64,000 nt of DNA from Caballeronia temeraria (GCF_001544795.2 NZ_FCOI02000019.1:90247-154246), one strand, 5' to 3'; counted from the stretch's first letter, positions 9,004-17,913 are shown. Notes: generated from the sequence alone by a model not told the origin. Program-made: numbers and translations.

Positions 9004-9750
9004 ATGAACTCGACCTCGGAAGACCGTTGGCGCGACTTGCGTCCGGACCCGGACAGCGACACACCGCTTTATCTGCAACTCGCCCGCAAGCTCGCCAACG
9101 CCATCCACGACAATCGCTGGAACGCCGGCGAAGCGCTGCCCTCCGAGCGCGTGTTGTCGGAGGCGCTCGGCGTGTCGCGGATCACGTCGCGCAAGGCGAT
9201 CGCGCTGCTCGTCGAGCAAGGGCTCATCCGCCGCGAACAGGGCGCGGGCAGCTTCATCACGCCGCGCTACGAAGATCCGCTCTCGCGTCTTTCAAGCTTC
9301 TCCGAGATGCTCCGGCGCCGCGGCTTCAAGCCCAGCTCCACGTGGCTCTCGCGCACCATCGAACCGGCCAATCGCGAGGAGGTCATCCAGCTCGGCCTCT
9401 CGCCCGCCGCCACCGTCACGCGCCTCAAACGCCTGCGTCTCGCCGATGACATCGTCATGGCCGTCGAGAATTCCACCTTCCCCGCGTCGTGCATCCCCGA
9501 TCCGCAGAGCATCGGCGATTCGCTCTACAGCTATCTCGACACGCGCGGGCTGTCCATCGTGCGCGCGCTTCAGCATTTCCGCGCAGTGAACGCAAGCCCC
9601 GAGATCGCCGCGCAGATGGGCATCGCGCCGCACGATGCGCTTCTGCTCATCACGCGCGTCGGCTATACCGCCGATCAACGCGCGATCGAACTCACCGACA
9701 CCTACTGCCGCAACGACTACTACGACTTCGTCGCCGAGCTGCGAAAGTAA
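9004..9750 (+). CDS. GntR-family regulator of the HutC/UTRA type, 248 aa
   Basis: The N-terminal winged helix-turn-helix (about residues 20-85) carries the GntR signature LPSERVLSEALGVSRITSRKAI. The C-terminal UTRA effector domain (about 100-245) has the usual LTRVGYTAD-like end, LLLITRVGYTADQRAIELTD. HutC-branch regulators bind small ligands such as amino-sugar phosphates or urocanate and usually repress neighbouring genes. The next gene, an MFS pump, begins 10 bp after this stop, so the two are almost certainly co-transcribed. The regulator probably controls this pair. The ligand cannot be deduced from sequence. Confidence 0.92.
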   Translation: MNSTSEDRWRDLRPDPDSDTPLYLQLARKLANAIHDNRWNAGEALPSERVLSEALGVSRITSRKAIALLVEQGLIRREQGAGSFITPRYEDPLSRLSSFSEMLRRRGFKPSSTWLSRTIEPANREEVIQLGLSPAATVTRLKRLRLADDIVMAVENSTFPASCIPDPQSIGDSLYSYLDTRGLSIVRALQHFRAVNASPEIAAQMGIAPHDALLLITRVGYTADQRAIELTDTYCRNDYYDFVAELRK

Positions 9751-9760
9751 CCTCCGCCCA

Positions 9761-11194
9761 ATGACCGACACCGCCCCAGCCCAGACGTCCGACCGATCGC
9801 TCTCCATCATGCTGTGGCTCGTCGCCACGGGCTTCTTCATGCAGACGCTCGATTCGACGATCGTCAACACCGCGCTCCCCGCGATGGCGCGAAGCCTGGG
9901 CGAAGCGCCGCTGCGCATGCAGGGCGTCGTGATCGCCTACTCGCTCACGATGGCCATGATGATCCCCGTCTCCGGATGGCTCGCCGACAAGCTCGGCACG
10001 AAACGCGTGTTCTTCAGCGCGATCCTCGTGTTCACCATCGGTTCGCTGCTCTGCGCGAACGCGCAGTCGCTGACGGCGCTCGTCGCGTATCGCGTCGTGC
10101 AGGGCATCGGCGGCGCGATGCTGCTGCCCGTCGGACGTCTCGCCGTGCTGCGCGTCTTTCCCGCCGAACGCTACCTGTCGGCGCTCGCGTTCGTCGCGAT
10201 TCCAGGGCTGATCGGCCCGCTCATCGGCCCGACGCTCGGCGGCTGGCTCGTGCAGATCGCTTCGTGGCACTGGATCTTTCTGATCAACGTGCCGGTCGGC
10301 GTGATCGGCTGCATCGCGACGAATCTGTACATGCCCGATAGCCGCAATCCCGCGACCGCGCGCTTCGATCTCGCCGGCTATCTGCTGCTTGCCGTCGGCA
10401 TGGTCGCCCTCACGATTTCCCTCGACGGCCTCGCCGATCTCGGCCTCGCGCACGCCATCGTGATCGTGCTGCTCGTGCTCTCCTTCGGCTGCTTCGTCGC
10501 CTACGGTCTGCACGCGACACGCGTCGCGCAGCCGATCTTCTCGCTCGATCTCTTCAAGATCCACACGTTCAGCGTCGGCCTGCTCGGCAATCTCTTCGCG
10601 CGCATCGGCAGCGGTGCGATGCCTTATCTGATTCCGCTCTTGCTGCAAGTGAGTCTCGGCTACACGCCGTTTCAGGCCGGCATGATGATGCTGCCCGTCG
10701 CGGCGGCGGGCATGGCGTCCAAGCGCGTCGTCACGCGTCTCATCGAAAAGCATGGGTATCGGCGCGTGCTGGTCGTGAACACGGTGCTCGTCGGCTTGCT
10801 GATGGCGAGCTTCGGGCTGGCGAGCGCGCATCAGCCGCTCTGGCTGCGGCTCGCGCAGCTCGCCGTCTTCGGCGCCGTCAATTCGATGCAGTTCACCGCG
10901 ATGAACACGCTCACGCTCAAAGATCTCGGCACCGGCGGCGCGAGCAGCGGCAACAGCCTGTTCTCGCTCGTGCAGATGCTGTCGATGAGCCTCGGCGTGA
11001 CCGTCGCGGGCGCGATTCTGTCGACGTTCACGGGGCTTCTGCCGCACGTCACCGAGACGAACTCGCTGCCGGCGTTCCACGCGACGTTTCTTTGCGTCGG
11101 CATCATCACGGCGGCGACGGCGTGGATCTTCGGCCAGCTCGCGCCGGAAGTGCGCGCGGTGCACAGAAAGCCCGATCCGTCCGAATCGAACTGA
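9761..11194 (+). CDS. DHA2-family MFS multidrug exporter, MdtD-like (477 aa)
   Basis: This inner-membrane drug:proton antiporter probably has 14 transmembrane segments. The DHA2 motif at the end of helix 1 is seen as LDSTIVNTALPAMA. Loop 2-3 reads GWLADKLGTKRVF, and the export-specific motif C region occurs as GLIGPLIGPTLGGWL. Length and order match MdtD/EmrB-like transporters that work without a membrane-fusion partner; no EmrA gene adjoins it. ATG 9761 was chosen because it lies 10 bp after the GntR gene and immediately precedes the first helix. The exported compound is unknown. Confidence 0.9.
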   Translation: MTDTAPAQTSDRSLSIMLWLVATGFFMQTLDSTIVNTALPAMARSLGEAPLRMQGVVIAYSLTMAMMIPVSGWLADKLGTKRVFFSAILVFTIGSLLCANAQSLTALVAYRVVQGIGGAMLLPVGRLAVLRVFPAERYLSALAFVAIPGLIGPLIGPTLGGWLVQIASWHWIFLINVPVGVIGCIATNLYMPDSRNPATARFDLAGYLLLAVGMVALTISLDGLADLGLAHAIVIVLLVLSFGCFVAYGLHATRVAQPIFSLDLFKIHTFSVGLLGNLFARIGSGAMPYLIPLLLQVSLGYTPFQAGMMMLPVAAAGMASKRVVTRLIEKHGYRRVLVVNTVLVGLLMASFGLASAHQPLWLRLAQLAVFGAVNSMQFTAMNTLTLKDLGTGGASSGNSLFSLVQMLSMSLGVTVAGAILSTFTGLLPHVTETNSLPAFHATFLCVGIITAATAWIFGQLAPEVRAVHRKPDPSESN

Positions 11195-11435
11195 CGCCGC
11201 GCGTGGCGTGATCGCGCGGTTACGCACCGCGTCGGTGCCCGCACGCACGTTTGCACGGCGTGCGCTCCCGCGTCTGCGGCATGCGATCTCCAATCCGCAC
11301 ACGAATAGCCGCACCCGGCCGCCCTCCAATGCGCCGAAGCCCGCTTGGATATTGAATTTGCACGCTTTTTGCTCGAACGGCTGGGTGCCATCCGGTAAAC
11401 TATCTCAATAAAGTCACTCCCCTGCGCCCGACACC

Positions 11436-12707
11436 ATGAGCATGGTTGATCTCGACCCTCCCCGCTTCCAGCCGCCGCGCCCCGTTGCCGGCGACGATGG
11501 ATCGCGTCGCACCGTGCTGTACGGCGAGTACACCGTTTTCAGCGTGTTCCAGCCGGTGTTTTCGGTTTCGCACCGGCGCGCGATCGGCTATCACGCGTCC
11601 TTGCGTGCGCGCGACGATGCGCATCGTCACATTCCGTCGCATGAGGTGTTCACGCAGGCCGCGCGGCGTGGCGATCTGCTCGAACTCGGCCGGCTCGCGG
11701 AATCGCTGCATCTGGGCAACTTCAACGCGTTCGACAGTCACGACGAATGGCTCTTCCTGAGCCTGCATCCCGCCGCGCTCATGGATACGAGCTACGGCGA
11801 TGCGCTCCTCGCGTCGCTGAAGGACATCGGGCTGCCGCCGCAGCGCGTCGTGCTCGAAGTGCCCGAGCAGGCGGGCGGCGAGACGACGCGCTTCGCCGAG
11901 ATCGTCGATTCGCTGCGCAAGTCGGGCTTTCTGATTGCGCTGGACGGCTTCGGCGTGAAGCATTCGAACATTGATCGCGTGTGGCATCTGCGGCCTGATA
12001 TCGTGACGCTCGACCGCTGCATCCTTCAGCAGGCGACCGAGCATTCGCATATCGAACGTGTGTTGCCGCGTCTCGTGTCGCTGCTCCACGAATCCGGCCA
12101 GCTCGTCCTGATGGGCGGTCTCGCGACCGAACGCGATGCGCTCATCGCGCTGGAATGCAACGTCGATTTCGTGCAGGGCGCGTACTTCGCGCAGCCGAGC
12201 GTCGAATCGGTGCACAGCGAAGTCGCCGCGGGCGTGATGGATGCGTTGTCGGCGGCATCGCGCGAACGCGTCGCGGCGCGCGAGCGTGCGCAAGTCACGC
12301 GTCTCCAACCGTATGTGAGCGGGCTCGAGCGCGCCGCAGTCAAGCTGATGGAAGGGGAAACGCTCGTCACCGCGACGAGCGAACTGCTGCAACTCGCCGA
12401 CACCGCGCGCTGCTTTCTGCTCGATCAGGCCGGACGGCAGATCGGCGACAACGTGGTGCCGATCGTGCGCACGTCGCAGCGCGCGAAGCGCTTCAGCCCG
12501 CTGCTGCATTCGGAGGGCGCGAGCTGGGAGCGCCGGCCGTACTTCATCGAGGCGCTGCGCGCGCCGGGACGCATGCATCTGACGGCGCCGTATCTGTCGA
12601 TCAACGAGGCGCACCTGTGCGTGACGGCATCGATCGCCGCGCAGACGCCTTACGGCTTGCAGGTGCTGTGCGTCGACATCAACTGGGAAGGCGCCCGGCA
12701 GCGATAG
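11436..12707 (+). CDS. Degenerate EAL-domain protein with C-terminal sensory-like domain (423 aa)
   Basis: Residues about 30-260 align by eye with the c-di-GMP phosphodiesterase EAL fold: VFQPVFSV near the start, VLEVPEQ, ALDGFG and VDFVQGAYFAQP near the end. Several catalytic positions differ. The EAL triplet is His-Ala-Ser (53-55), the DDFG motif is Asp-Gly-Phe-Gly (170-173), the active-site Lys region reads TLDR, and the AEGVE motif reads MGGLA. Metal binding and hydrolysis are therefore unlikely. The C-terminal 150 residues, ending in PYLSINEAHLCVTASI, resemble the PAS-like domain attached to EAL domains such as YkuI. A c-di-GMP receptor or protein-interaction role is inferred. It has no signal peptide and no operon partner. 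Confidence 0.85.
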   Translation: MSMVDLDPPRFQPPRPVAGDDGSRRTVLYGEYTVFSVFQPVFSVSHRRAIGYHASLRARDDAHRHIPSHEVFTQAARRGDLLELGRLAESLHLGNFNAFDSHDEWLFLSLHPAALMDTSYGDALLASLKDIGLPPQRVVLEVPEQAGGETTRFAEIVDSLRKSGFLIALDGFGVKHSNIDRVWHLRPDIVTLDRCILQQATEHSHIERVLPRLVSLLHESGQLVLMGGLATERDALIALECNVDFVQGAYFAQPSVESVHSEVAAGVMDALSAASRERVAARERAQVTRLQPYVSGLERAAVKLMEGETLVTATSELLQLADTARCFLLDQAGRQIGDNVVPIVRTSQRAKRFSPLLHSEGASWERRPYFIEALRAPGRMHLTAPYLSINEAHLCVTASIAAQTPYGLQVLCVDINWEGARQR

Positions 12708-12709
12708 TG

Positions 12710-12862
12710 CTACGCGCCTTCGCCCGAGTCCGGGCGCAGCAGGTCGAAGCCGGCGAGCGCGAGCACGCCGGACAGCACGATGAGCGAAGCGGAATGGCGG
12801 CCGAAATAGAGCAATGCGGCCGCCGACCACGCCGTGAGGCAGAGGACGGCGAAGCGTTTCAT
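12710..12862 (-). CDS. Small single-pass or double-pass membrane protein, 50 aa
   Basis: This short leftward frame encodes MKRFAVLCLTAWSAAALLYF and then a second hydrophobic run, ASLIVLSGVLALAGFDLL, ending in an acidic tail. The basic N-terminus and two hydrophobic stretches look like a real membrane protein, with Burkholderia-like codon use. Its stop lies 3 bp beyond the stop of the convergent EAL gene. No strong ribosome binding site is visible before ATG 12862. I recognise no family; function is unknown. Confidence 0.6.
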   Translation of the reverse strand: MKRFAVLCLTAWSAAALLYFGRHSASLIVLSGVLALAGFDLLRPDSGEGA

Positions 12863-12924
12863 GACGGTGATGCGATCGGGCAAATCGGCATTTTAGGCGC
12901 GCATCCCGATCCGCGCAGCGACGC

Positions 12925-14061
12925 TTATGGTCGCGCGCCCATCGCCGCCCTGCTGCGTTGTTTGGTCCGCGTCAGAGATCGGCCGAGTCGAATCGACGGC
13001 TTTTCGACCGCGTAATATCCCGCGATGCTGACCGGCAGAATCAGCATGGCCGCAATCACCAGCGACATGCCGCGATACGTCTCGCCGAAATAATGCAGGA
13101 CGCCTAGCAAAACGATGCAGTGCAGGAGATACAGGCTGAAGGAAATCTGGCCTAGAAAAATTAATGGCCGCGCAGTCAAAATGGCAGCGAACGGCTTGAG
13201 TGAAATCGCCAGAATCAGAATGCCGGCCACGGCGGGAAGAACGAACCAGTCGTCGGCAAAACTGCGCACGACGTCGTTGGATACGACATGGTGATTCATC
13301 GCGCCGACGAGGCCATACAGCGCGAGGCAAATCATCAGCGCTCCGACAAGCGACCTTGGCGCGAACGTGGCGAGCTTGGCCGTAATCACCACGCGATATC
13401 GGGCGATGAGCGCGCCGAGGACGAACATCGAGATGTAATGGAGGGTCGGCATCCATTCGCCCTGAATGCTCGCGTCCATGAGCGGCTTTTGCAAATGGTG
13501 ATAATAGCCAAACGCCGCCAGCGAAAGACCGCCGCTCAGCGCGATGGAAAACCACGGCGGCATGGCAAAAACCACGACGACGAGAATCGGGAAAATCAGC
13601 GAAATTCGCATCTCGTAGACCAGCGACCAAAGCACCGGGTCCAGCGTGCTATTGCTGAATGGAATCAGAAAATAAAGGTGATTCAGCAGATCTTGCCGAG
13701 TCATTCCTGCGTGCCATGCCTGATTGACCCATTCTCCGGTCCATGACAGGTTCGACCGATAAAAGATGCAATACGCGGCGTAGGCCGCCAGCACCGCGAT
13801 CAGATAGGGAATGTAAATCCGGCAGACGCGCTTGACCACGAATTCGGCGAAACCCGGCTTGCTGTCGCCCGTGATTTGCATGGCCAGGGCAAAACCACTC
13901 AGCGCAAAAAACAGAATGACGGCGGAATGTCCTTCCGTGAATATGCGCCAGGGAACGTGCTGCATCCACCGTGTCGGCGTGATCTGCGAATAATGGCTGA
14001 ATACGACCGTCACAGCGGCAATACCGCGCAGCGAATCGAGTTGGTGATAGCGTGTCGTCAT
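12925..14061 (-). CDS. Acyltransferase family 3 membrane protein (378 aa)
   Basis: This integral membrane O-acyltransferase is of the OatA/ExoZ/NodX type and transfers acetyl or similar groups to extracytoplasmic glycans. The N-terminal signature LDSLRGIAAVTVVFSHY contains the catalytic His of the first helix, and about ten hydrophobic segments follow, including FFALSGFALAMQI with the conserved R/K-rich loop ahead of VKRVCRIYIPYL. Length is typical. The gene is visibly richer in A and T than its neighbours, with many aaa, att and aat codons, suggesting later acquisition. It stands alone, so the acceptor sugar is unknown. Confidence 0.9.
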   Translation of the reverse strand: MTTRYHQLDSLRGIAAVTVVFSHYSQITPTRWMQHVPWRIFTEGHSAVILFFALSGFALAMQITGDSKPGFAEFVVKRVCRIYIPYLIAVLAAYAAYCIFYRSNLSWTGEWVNQAWHAGMTRQDLLNHLYFLIPFSNSTLDPVLWSLVYEMRISLIFPILVVVVFAMPPWFSIALSGGLSLAAFGYYHHLQKPLMDASIQGEWMPTLHYISMFVLGALIARYRVVITAKLATFAPRSLVGALMICLALYGLVGAMNHHVVSNDVVRSFADDWFVLPAVAGILILAISLKPFAAILTARPLIFLGQISFSLYLLHCIVLLGVLHYFGETYRGMSLVIAAMLILPVSIAGYYAVEKPSIRLGRSLTRTKQRSRAAMGARP

Positions 14062-14195
14062 TGCTTCTCGCGTCTTTTGGTGGCATAGCCAACATGGAAA
14101 TCGGAAGCCGATTCGGCGACCAGGATTTCGTTAGACTGAGCGAGACTTCGACGTTCCCGAAAACCGCGCGATATTAACCGGATTCAACGCATACC

Positions 14196-14229
14196 AACGA
14201 AAAAAGCCCTCTTGCGAGGGCTTTCATTT
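14196..14229 (-). terminator. Intrinsic terminator of sodB
   Basis: A perfect 7-bp stem (agccctc/gagggct, 14205-14222) with a TTGC loop is flanked by A runs on the left and a T-rich stretch on the right. On the minus strand it reads as a hairpin followed by six T residues, 15 bp after the sodB stop. Confidence 0.88.
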
Positions 14230-14244
14230 TGCTGAATCAGCGAA

Positions 14245-14826
14245 TCAGGCACCGAAGTTCTTCGATGCAAAATCCCAGTTCACGATATTCCAGTAAGCCT
14301 CGATGAACTTCGGACGCGCATTGCGATAGTCGATGTAATAAGCATGCTCCCACACGTCGATGGTCAGGAGCGCCTTCGCGTCCGTCGTCAGCGGCGTGGC
14401 GGCATTGCTCGTCGAGACGATATCGACGGTGCCGTCCGTCTTCTTCACGAGCCACGTCCAGCCCGAACCGAACGTGCCGGTCGCGACCTTGGCGAATTCT
14501 TCCTTGAACTTGTCGTAGGAACCGTACTTGGCGTTGATCGCGTCAGCCAGCGCGCCGGCCGGTGCGCCGCCGCCGTTCGGCGACAGGCTGTTCCAGAAGA
14601 ACGTGTGATTCCAGACTTGCGCCGAGTTGTTGAAGACGCCGCCCGACGACTTCTTCACGATTTCTTCCAGCGACAGGTTTTCGAACTCGGTGCCGGGGAT
14701 CAGCTTGTTCAGGTTCGTCACATAGGTCTGGTGGTGCTTGCCATAGTGATACTCGAGCGTTTCTTCCGACATGTGCGGAGCGAGCGCGTTCTTGTCGAAC
14801 GGCAGCGGCGGGAGCGTATGTTCCAT
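14245..14826 (-). CDS. sodB: Iron superoxide dismutase
   Basis: This cytoplasmic enzyme converts superoxide to oxygen and hydrogen peroxide. The 193-residue protein has the metal ligands H27, H74, D157 and H161. The family signature is DVWEHAYYIDYRN, and AQVWNHTFFWNSL is characteristic of iron rather than manganese forms. Start ATG 14826 is preceded by an AAGGAAG ribosome binding site and matches the usual N-terminus (MEHTLPPLPF). It is monocistronic and closed by a strong terminator. No upstream regulatory RNA or Fur site could be identified with confidence. Confidence 0.97.
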   Translation of the reverse strand: MEHTLPPLPFDKNALAPHMSEETLEYHYGKHHQTYVTNLNKLIPGTEFENLSLEEIVKKSSGGVFNNSAQVWNHTFFWNSLSPNGGGAPAGALADAINAKYGSYDKFKEEFAKVATGTFGSGWTWLVKKTDGTVDIVSTSNAATPLTTDAKALLTIDVWEHAYYIDYRNARPKFIEAYWNIVNWDFASKNFGA

Positions 14827-15035
14827 GATGCGAGCTTCCTTTCTATGTGGATTGTGGGAGTGTGAGGCGTTCAGCAGTGGAGCACTGGATTGTAGGCGAG
14901 TTGGGATAACCCAGCAAACCGTGTGCCCTTTATGAGCAAGATTGCTTTCCAATGGCCTCAAGCGGCGTAAAAAGTGCTCGGGCGAGCAACTTCATGCACG
15001 TCAAATCTACGCCGATTCCACCCGCCGCGGCGCGC

Positions 15036-16403
15036 TCAGAATTCGTCTGACAGACGCGTCTGGACATCGGCGAGCAGCACGTCGGCCGATCCCTCGGCGA
15101 GATGGACGGTGAGCGGCCGCTTCGGTTTCAGCGCGTTAGGCGCGCGCACGGCGCGGCCGGTTTGCGCGTCGATCAACGCCGCATAACCGCGCTCCAGTGT
15201 GCGCTGCGGACTGAGCACCTGCAAGCGCGCAGCCAGTTCCGAAACGCACGCTTTCTCCCGTTCCGCGCGCCGCGCGTGCGCACTGCCGATGCGCTGCGCG
15301 AGCCTCGACAGATGCTCTCGTTCGACGTCGATATTCGGACGCTTGCGCTGCCAGCGATACTGCACGAGCGCGAAGTGCGCACGCGCGTCACGCACGGGCC
15401 GCGCGCCCGCCGCGGCGAGCCGGCTCGCCAGTTGCCGCAGGTGCGTGCGCTGCCGCGCGAGCCGCTCCGCCGGACTCACGAGCCGGCGCGCGAGCCAGTC
15501 GAGTTGTTGCGCGCGCCGCTCCATGATGCGGCCGAAGCCGCGCGCGAGCGCCGCATGCCGATGATCGAGCTCACGCAACAACAGCACGCGCTGCGGACTG
15601 ACCAGCTCGGCGGCGGCGGTGGGCGTCGGCGCGCGCACGTCGGCGGCGAAATCGGCGATGGTGAAATCCGTTTCGTGACCGACGCCGCTCACCACCGGCA
15701 ACGCGCTCTCCGCGATCGCGCGTGCCAGCACTTCCTCGTTGAACGCCCACAGATCTTCGATGGAACCGCCGCCGCGGCACACGATCAGCACATCGACTTC
15801 GCGCCGCGCGTTCGCGGCTTCGACCATCGCCGCGAGCTTCGCGCCGACGCCCGCGCCCTGCACCGGCGCCGGATACACGACGACCGGCACATGCGGCGCA
15901 CGGCGCGCGAGCGTCGTGAGCACGTCGCGCAACGCGGCGGCCTGCAACGACGTCACGATGCCGATGCCGCGCGGATGCGCCGGCAACGCGCGCTTGCGCT
16001 CCGCCGCGAAGAGCCCCTCGCTTTCGAGCTGCGCCTTCAGCCGCAAAAACGCCTCGTAAAGCCGGCCCTGCCCCGTGCGGCGCACCGCTTCGACGTTGAG
16101 CTGCAGTTCGCCGCGCGGCTCGTACATCGTGACGAGTGCGCGCACTTCGATCTTGTCGCCCTCGCGCGGGGTGAATTCGGCGTACTGCGCACGGCCGCGG
16201 AACATCACGCAGCGCATCTGCGCGTTCGCGTCCTTGATCGAAAAGTACCAGTGGCCGCTCGCCGCGCGCGTGAAATTCGACACTTCGCCCGACACCCAGA
16301 CGAGCGGAAACGACCGCTCGAGCATCGAGCTGATCGCGCGGTTGAGCACGGAAACGGGGATGACGGCATCGCCGCTTTGCGACGGCAGTGAATCGGGAGT
16401 CAT
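15036..16403 (-). CDS. xseA: Exodeoxyribonuclease VII large subunit
   Basis: This catalytic subunit of exonuclease VII degrades single-stranded DNA to oligonucleotides. The 455-residue protein has the N-terminal OB-fold (VWVSGEVSNFTRAASGHWYF, about residues 40-60) and the nuclease core with RGGGSIEDLWAFNEE and ALPVVSGVGHETDFTIADF. A long Arg-rich helical region follows, and then the C-terminal LERGYAAL segment. Start ATG 16403 gives the usual N-terminus; an open stretch upstream is not conserved-looking. The small subunit gene xseB is not adjacent. The gene is leftward, next to sodB, as in other Burkholderiaceae. Confidence 0.96.
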   Translation of the reverse strand: MTPDSLPSQSGDAVIPVSVLNRAISSMLERSFPLVWVSGEVSNFTRAASGHWYFSIKDANAQMRCVMFRGRAQYAEFTPREGDKIEVRALVTMYEPRGELQLNVEAVRRTGQGRLYEAFLRLKAQLESEGLFAAERKRALPAHPRGIGIVTSLQAAALRDVLTTLARRAPHVPVVVYPAPVQGAGVGAKLAAMVEAANARREVDVLIVCRGGGSIEDLWAFNEEVLARAIAESALPVVSGVGHETDFTIADFAADVRAPTPTAAAELVSPQRVLLLRELDHRHAALARGFGRIMERRAQQLDWLARRLVSPAERLARQRTHLRQLASRLAAAGARPVRDARAHFALVQYRWQRKRPNIDVEREHLSRLAQRIGSAHARRAEREKACVSELAARLQVLSPQRTLERGYAALIDAQTGRAVRAPNALKPKRPLTVHLAEGSADVLLADVQTRLSDEF

Positions 16404-16896
16404 GGCTGGACGGGAAAAATACGTGCGGCGCGGCCGCGTGTCCGATGGACAAACGCCGCTGAACGAGGTACGCAAGTGTAACAAGTGTCCACACAGAAAG
16501 ACTTACCGCGTCGAGGGACGGAGCATCGCCAGAGCCCGTTGAGTTCGTTCCAAGGCACTGATTGCAAAGGGTTTTATTTCGATGAACACTGTTGTTCCCG
16601 GAGCAACTCTTTCCTGACGCGGAAATGCCGTACGCGATCTGCAAGTTCTTCACAGAGTTATCCACAGGCGAAACGGATCGCGGGCCGTCTCGCTTCACAC
16701 GCGCTCGCGACTGGCGCGCACGGCCCGCGCGCGCTAGAGTGCCGGGTCCAGCACCGGCTGGCGCGGTCGCTTTTGCTGTCTCCGACCCGCCGATCGCCGG
16801 GCGTCGTCCAACGCCAACCGTTATCCGAGGAGCTGCCGTTGCACGCCATGCCGTACCCGACTTGCCGCCCGCCAGCATTGCGCGCGAAGGCCGTCC
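16404..16896. other. Non-coding gap between xseA and lpxK with one DnaA-box-like site
   Basis: This 493-bp divergent intergenic region must hold promoters for xseA and for the lpxK operon. A perfect match to the DnaA-box consensus, TTATCCACA, lies at 16658-16666. A second related string, tgtccacac, occurs near 16485. There is no array of boxes, no AT-rich unwinding element and no dnaA/dnaN gene, so an origin is not supported. I see no convincing coding frame in it. Confidence 0.5.
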
Positions 16897-17913
16897 ATGT
16901 CTGATTTCAAGCCGCCGATCGAAAACTTCCTCGCCCGCGAATGGCGCCGGCGCGGTCCCGTCGCGTGGGCGCTGACGCCCTTCGCCTGCATCTTCGGCGC
17001 GATCGCCGCCACGCGCCGCGCGTTCTTCGAGCTCGGCTGGATGAAGCGCGTCGACGTGGGCGCGCCCGTGGTCGTCGTGGGCAATGTAACTGTCGGCGGA
17101 ACGGGCAAGACGCCGACCGTCATCGCGCTCGTCGAGGCGTTGCGGGCCGCCGGGTTTCAGCCGGGCGTGATCTCGCGCGGCTACGGCGCGAAGGTCGCGA
17201 AGCCGACGAGCGTCACCGCCACATCCACCGCCGCGCAGGTCGGCGACGAGCCGCTGCTGATCGCGCGGCGCACGCACGCGCCGGTGTTCGTGTGCCCGGA
17301 TCGCGTCGCGGCGGCCAAGGCGTTGCTCGAAGCGCATCCGAACGTCGATGTCCTCGTGTCCGACGACGGCCTGCAGCACTATCGCCTCGCGCGCGCGTTC
17401 GAGCTCGTCGTGTTCGACGGCCGGCTCGGCGGCAACGGCTTCCTGCTGCCCGCGGGCCCGTTGCGCGAACCGATGTCGCGCCGCCGCGATGCGACGCTCA
17501 TCAACAGTCCCTACGAGCGCACGCTGCCGCCGTGGCCGAACACGTTCGCGCTCGAACTCGAATCCGGCGACGCCTGGCTGCTCGACGATCCGCACCAGCG
17601 CCGTCCGCTCGATCAGTTCGCCGGCGAAAAAGTGGTCGCGGCGGCGGGCATCGGTTCGCCCGAACGCTTTTTCGCGACGCTGCGCGCAGCGGGCATCGCG
17701 CCGGCGACGCGCGCGTTTCCCGATCACTATTCGTATCGCGAGAATCCGTTCGCGGGCGTCGACGCCGATGCCATCCTGATCACCGAAAAGGATGCAGTAA
17801 AATTGGGTGCCTGGCGCGACGCACGCATCTGGGTCGTTCCGGTGCAAGCCGTGCTGAGACCGCGCCTCATCGCTCTTGTTGTGGAGAAACTCCGTGGACG
17901 CACGTCTGCTTGA
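16897..17913 (+). CDS. lpxK: Tetraacyldisaccharide 4'-kinase
   Basis: This inner-membrane-associated kinase phosphorylates the 4' position of the lipid A disaccharide, the sixth step of lipid A synthesis. The 338-residue protein has a Walker A motif VTVGGTGKTP (64-73). The conserved ISRGYGAK and VSDDGLQHYRLAR segments carry catalytic residues, and LITEKDAVKL lies near the C-terminus. It starts an operon with a Trm112-like gene (20-bp overlap) and kdsB, which supplies CMP-Kdo for the next lipid A modification, so the whole unit serves lipopolysaccharide assembly. Confidence 0.96.
   Translation: MSDFKPPIENFLAREWRRRGPVAWALTPFACIFGAIAATRRAFFELGWMKRVDVGAPVVVVGNVTVGGTGKTPTVIALVEALRAAGFQPGVISRGYGAKVAKPTSVTATSTAAQVGDEPLLIARRTHAPVFVCPDRVAAAKALLEAHPNVDVLVSDDGLQHYRLARAFELVVFDGRLGGNGFLLPAGPLREPMSRRRDATLINSPYERTLPPWPNTFALELESGDAWLLDDPHQRRPLDQFAGEKVVAAAGIGSPERFFATLRAAGIAPATRAFPDHYSYRENPFAGVDADAILITEKDAVKLGAWRDARIWVVPVQAVLRPRLIALVVEKLRGRTSA

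Noticed and set aside
16658..16666. DnaA box considered as part of a replication origin.
   Set aside because: It is a single box with no AT-rich element or dnaA/dnaN neighbourhood.
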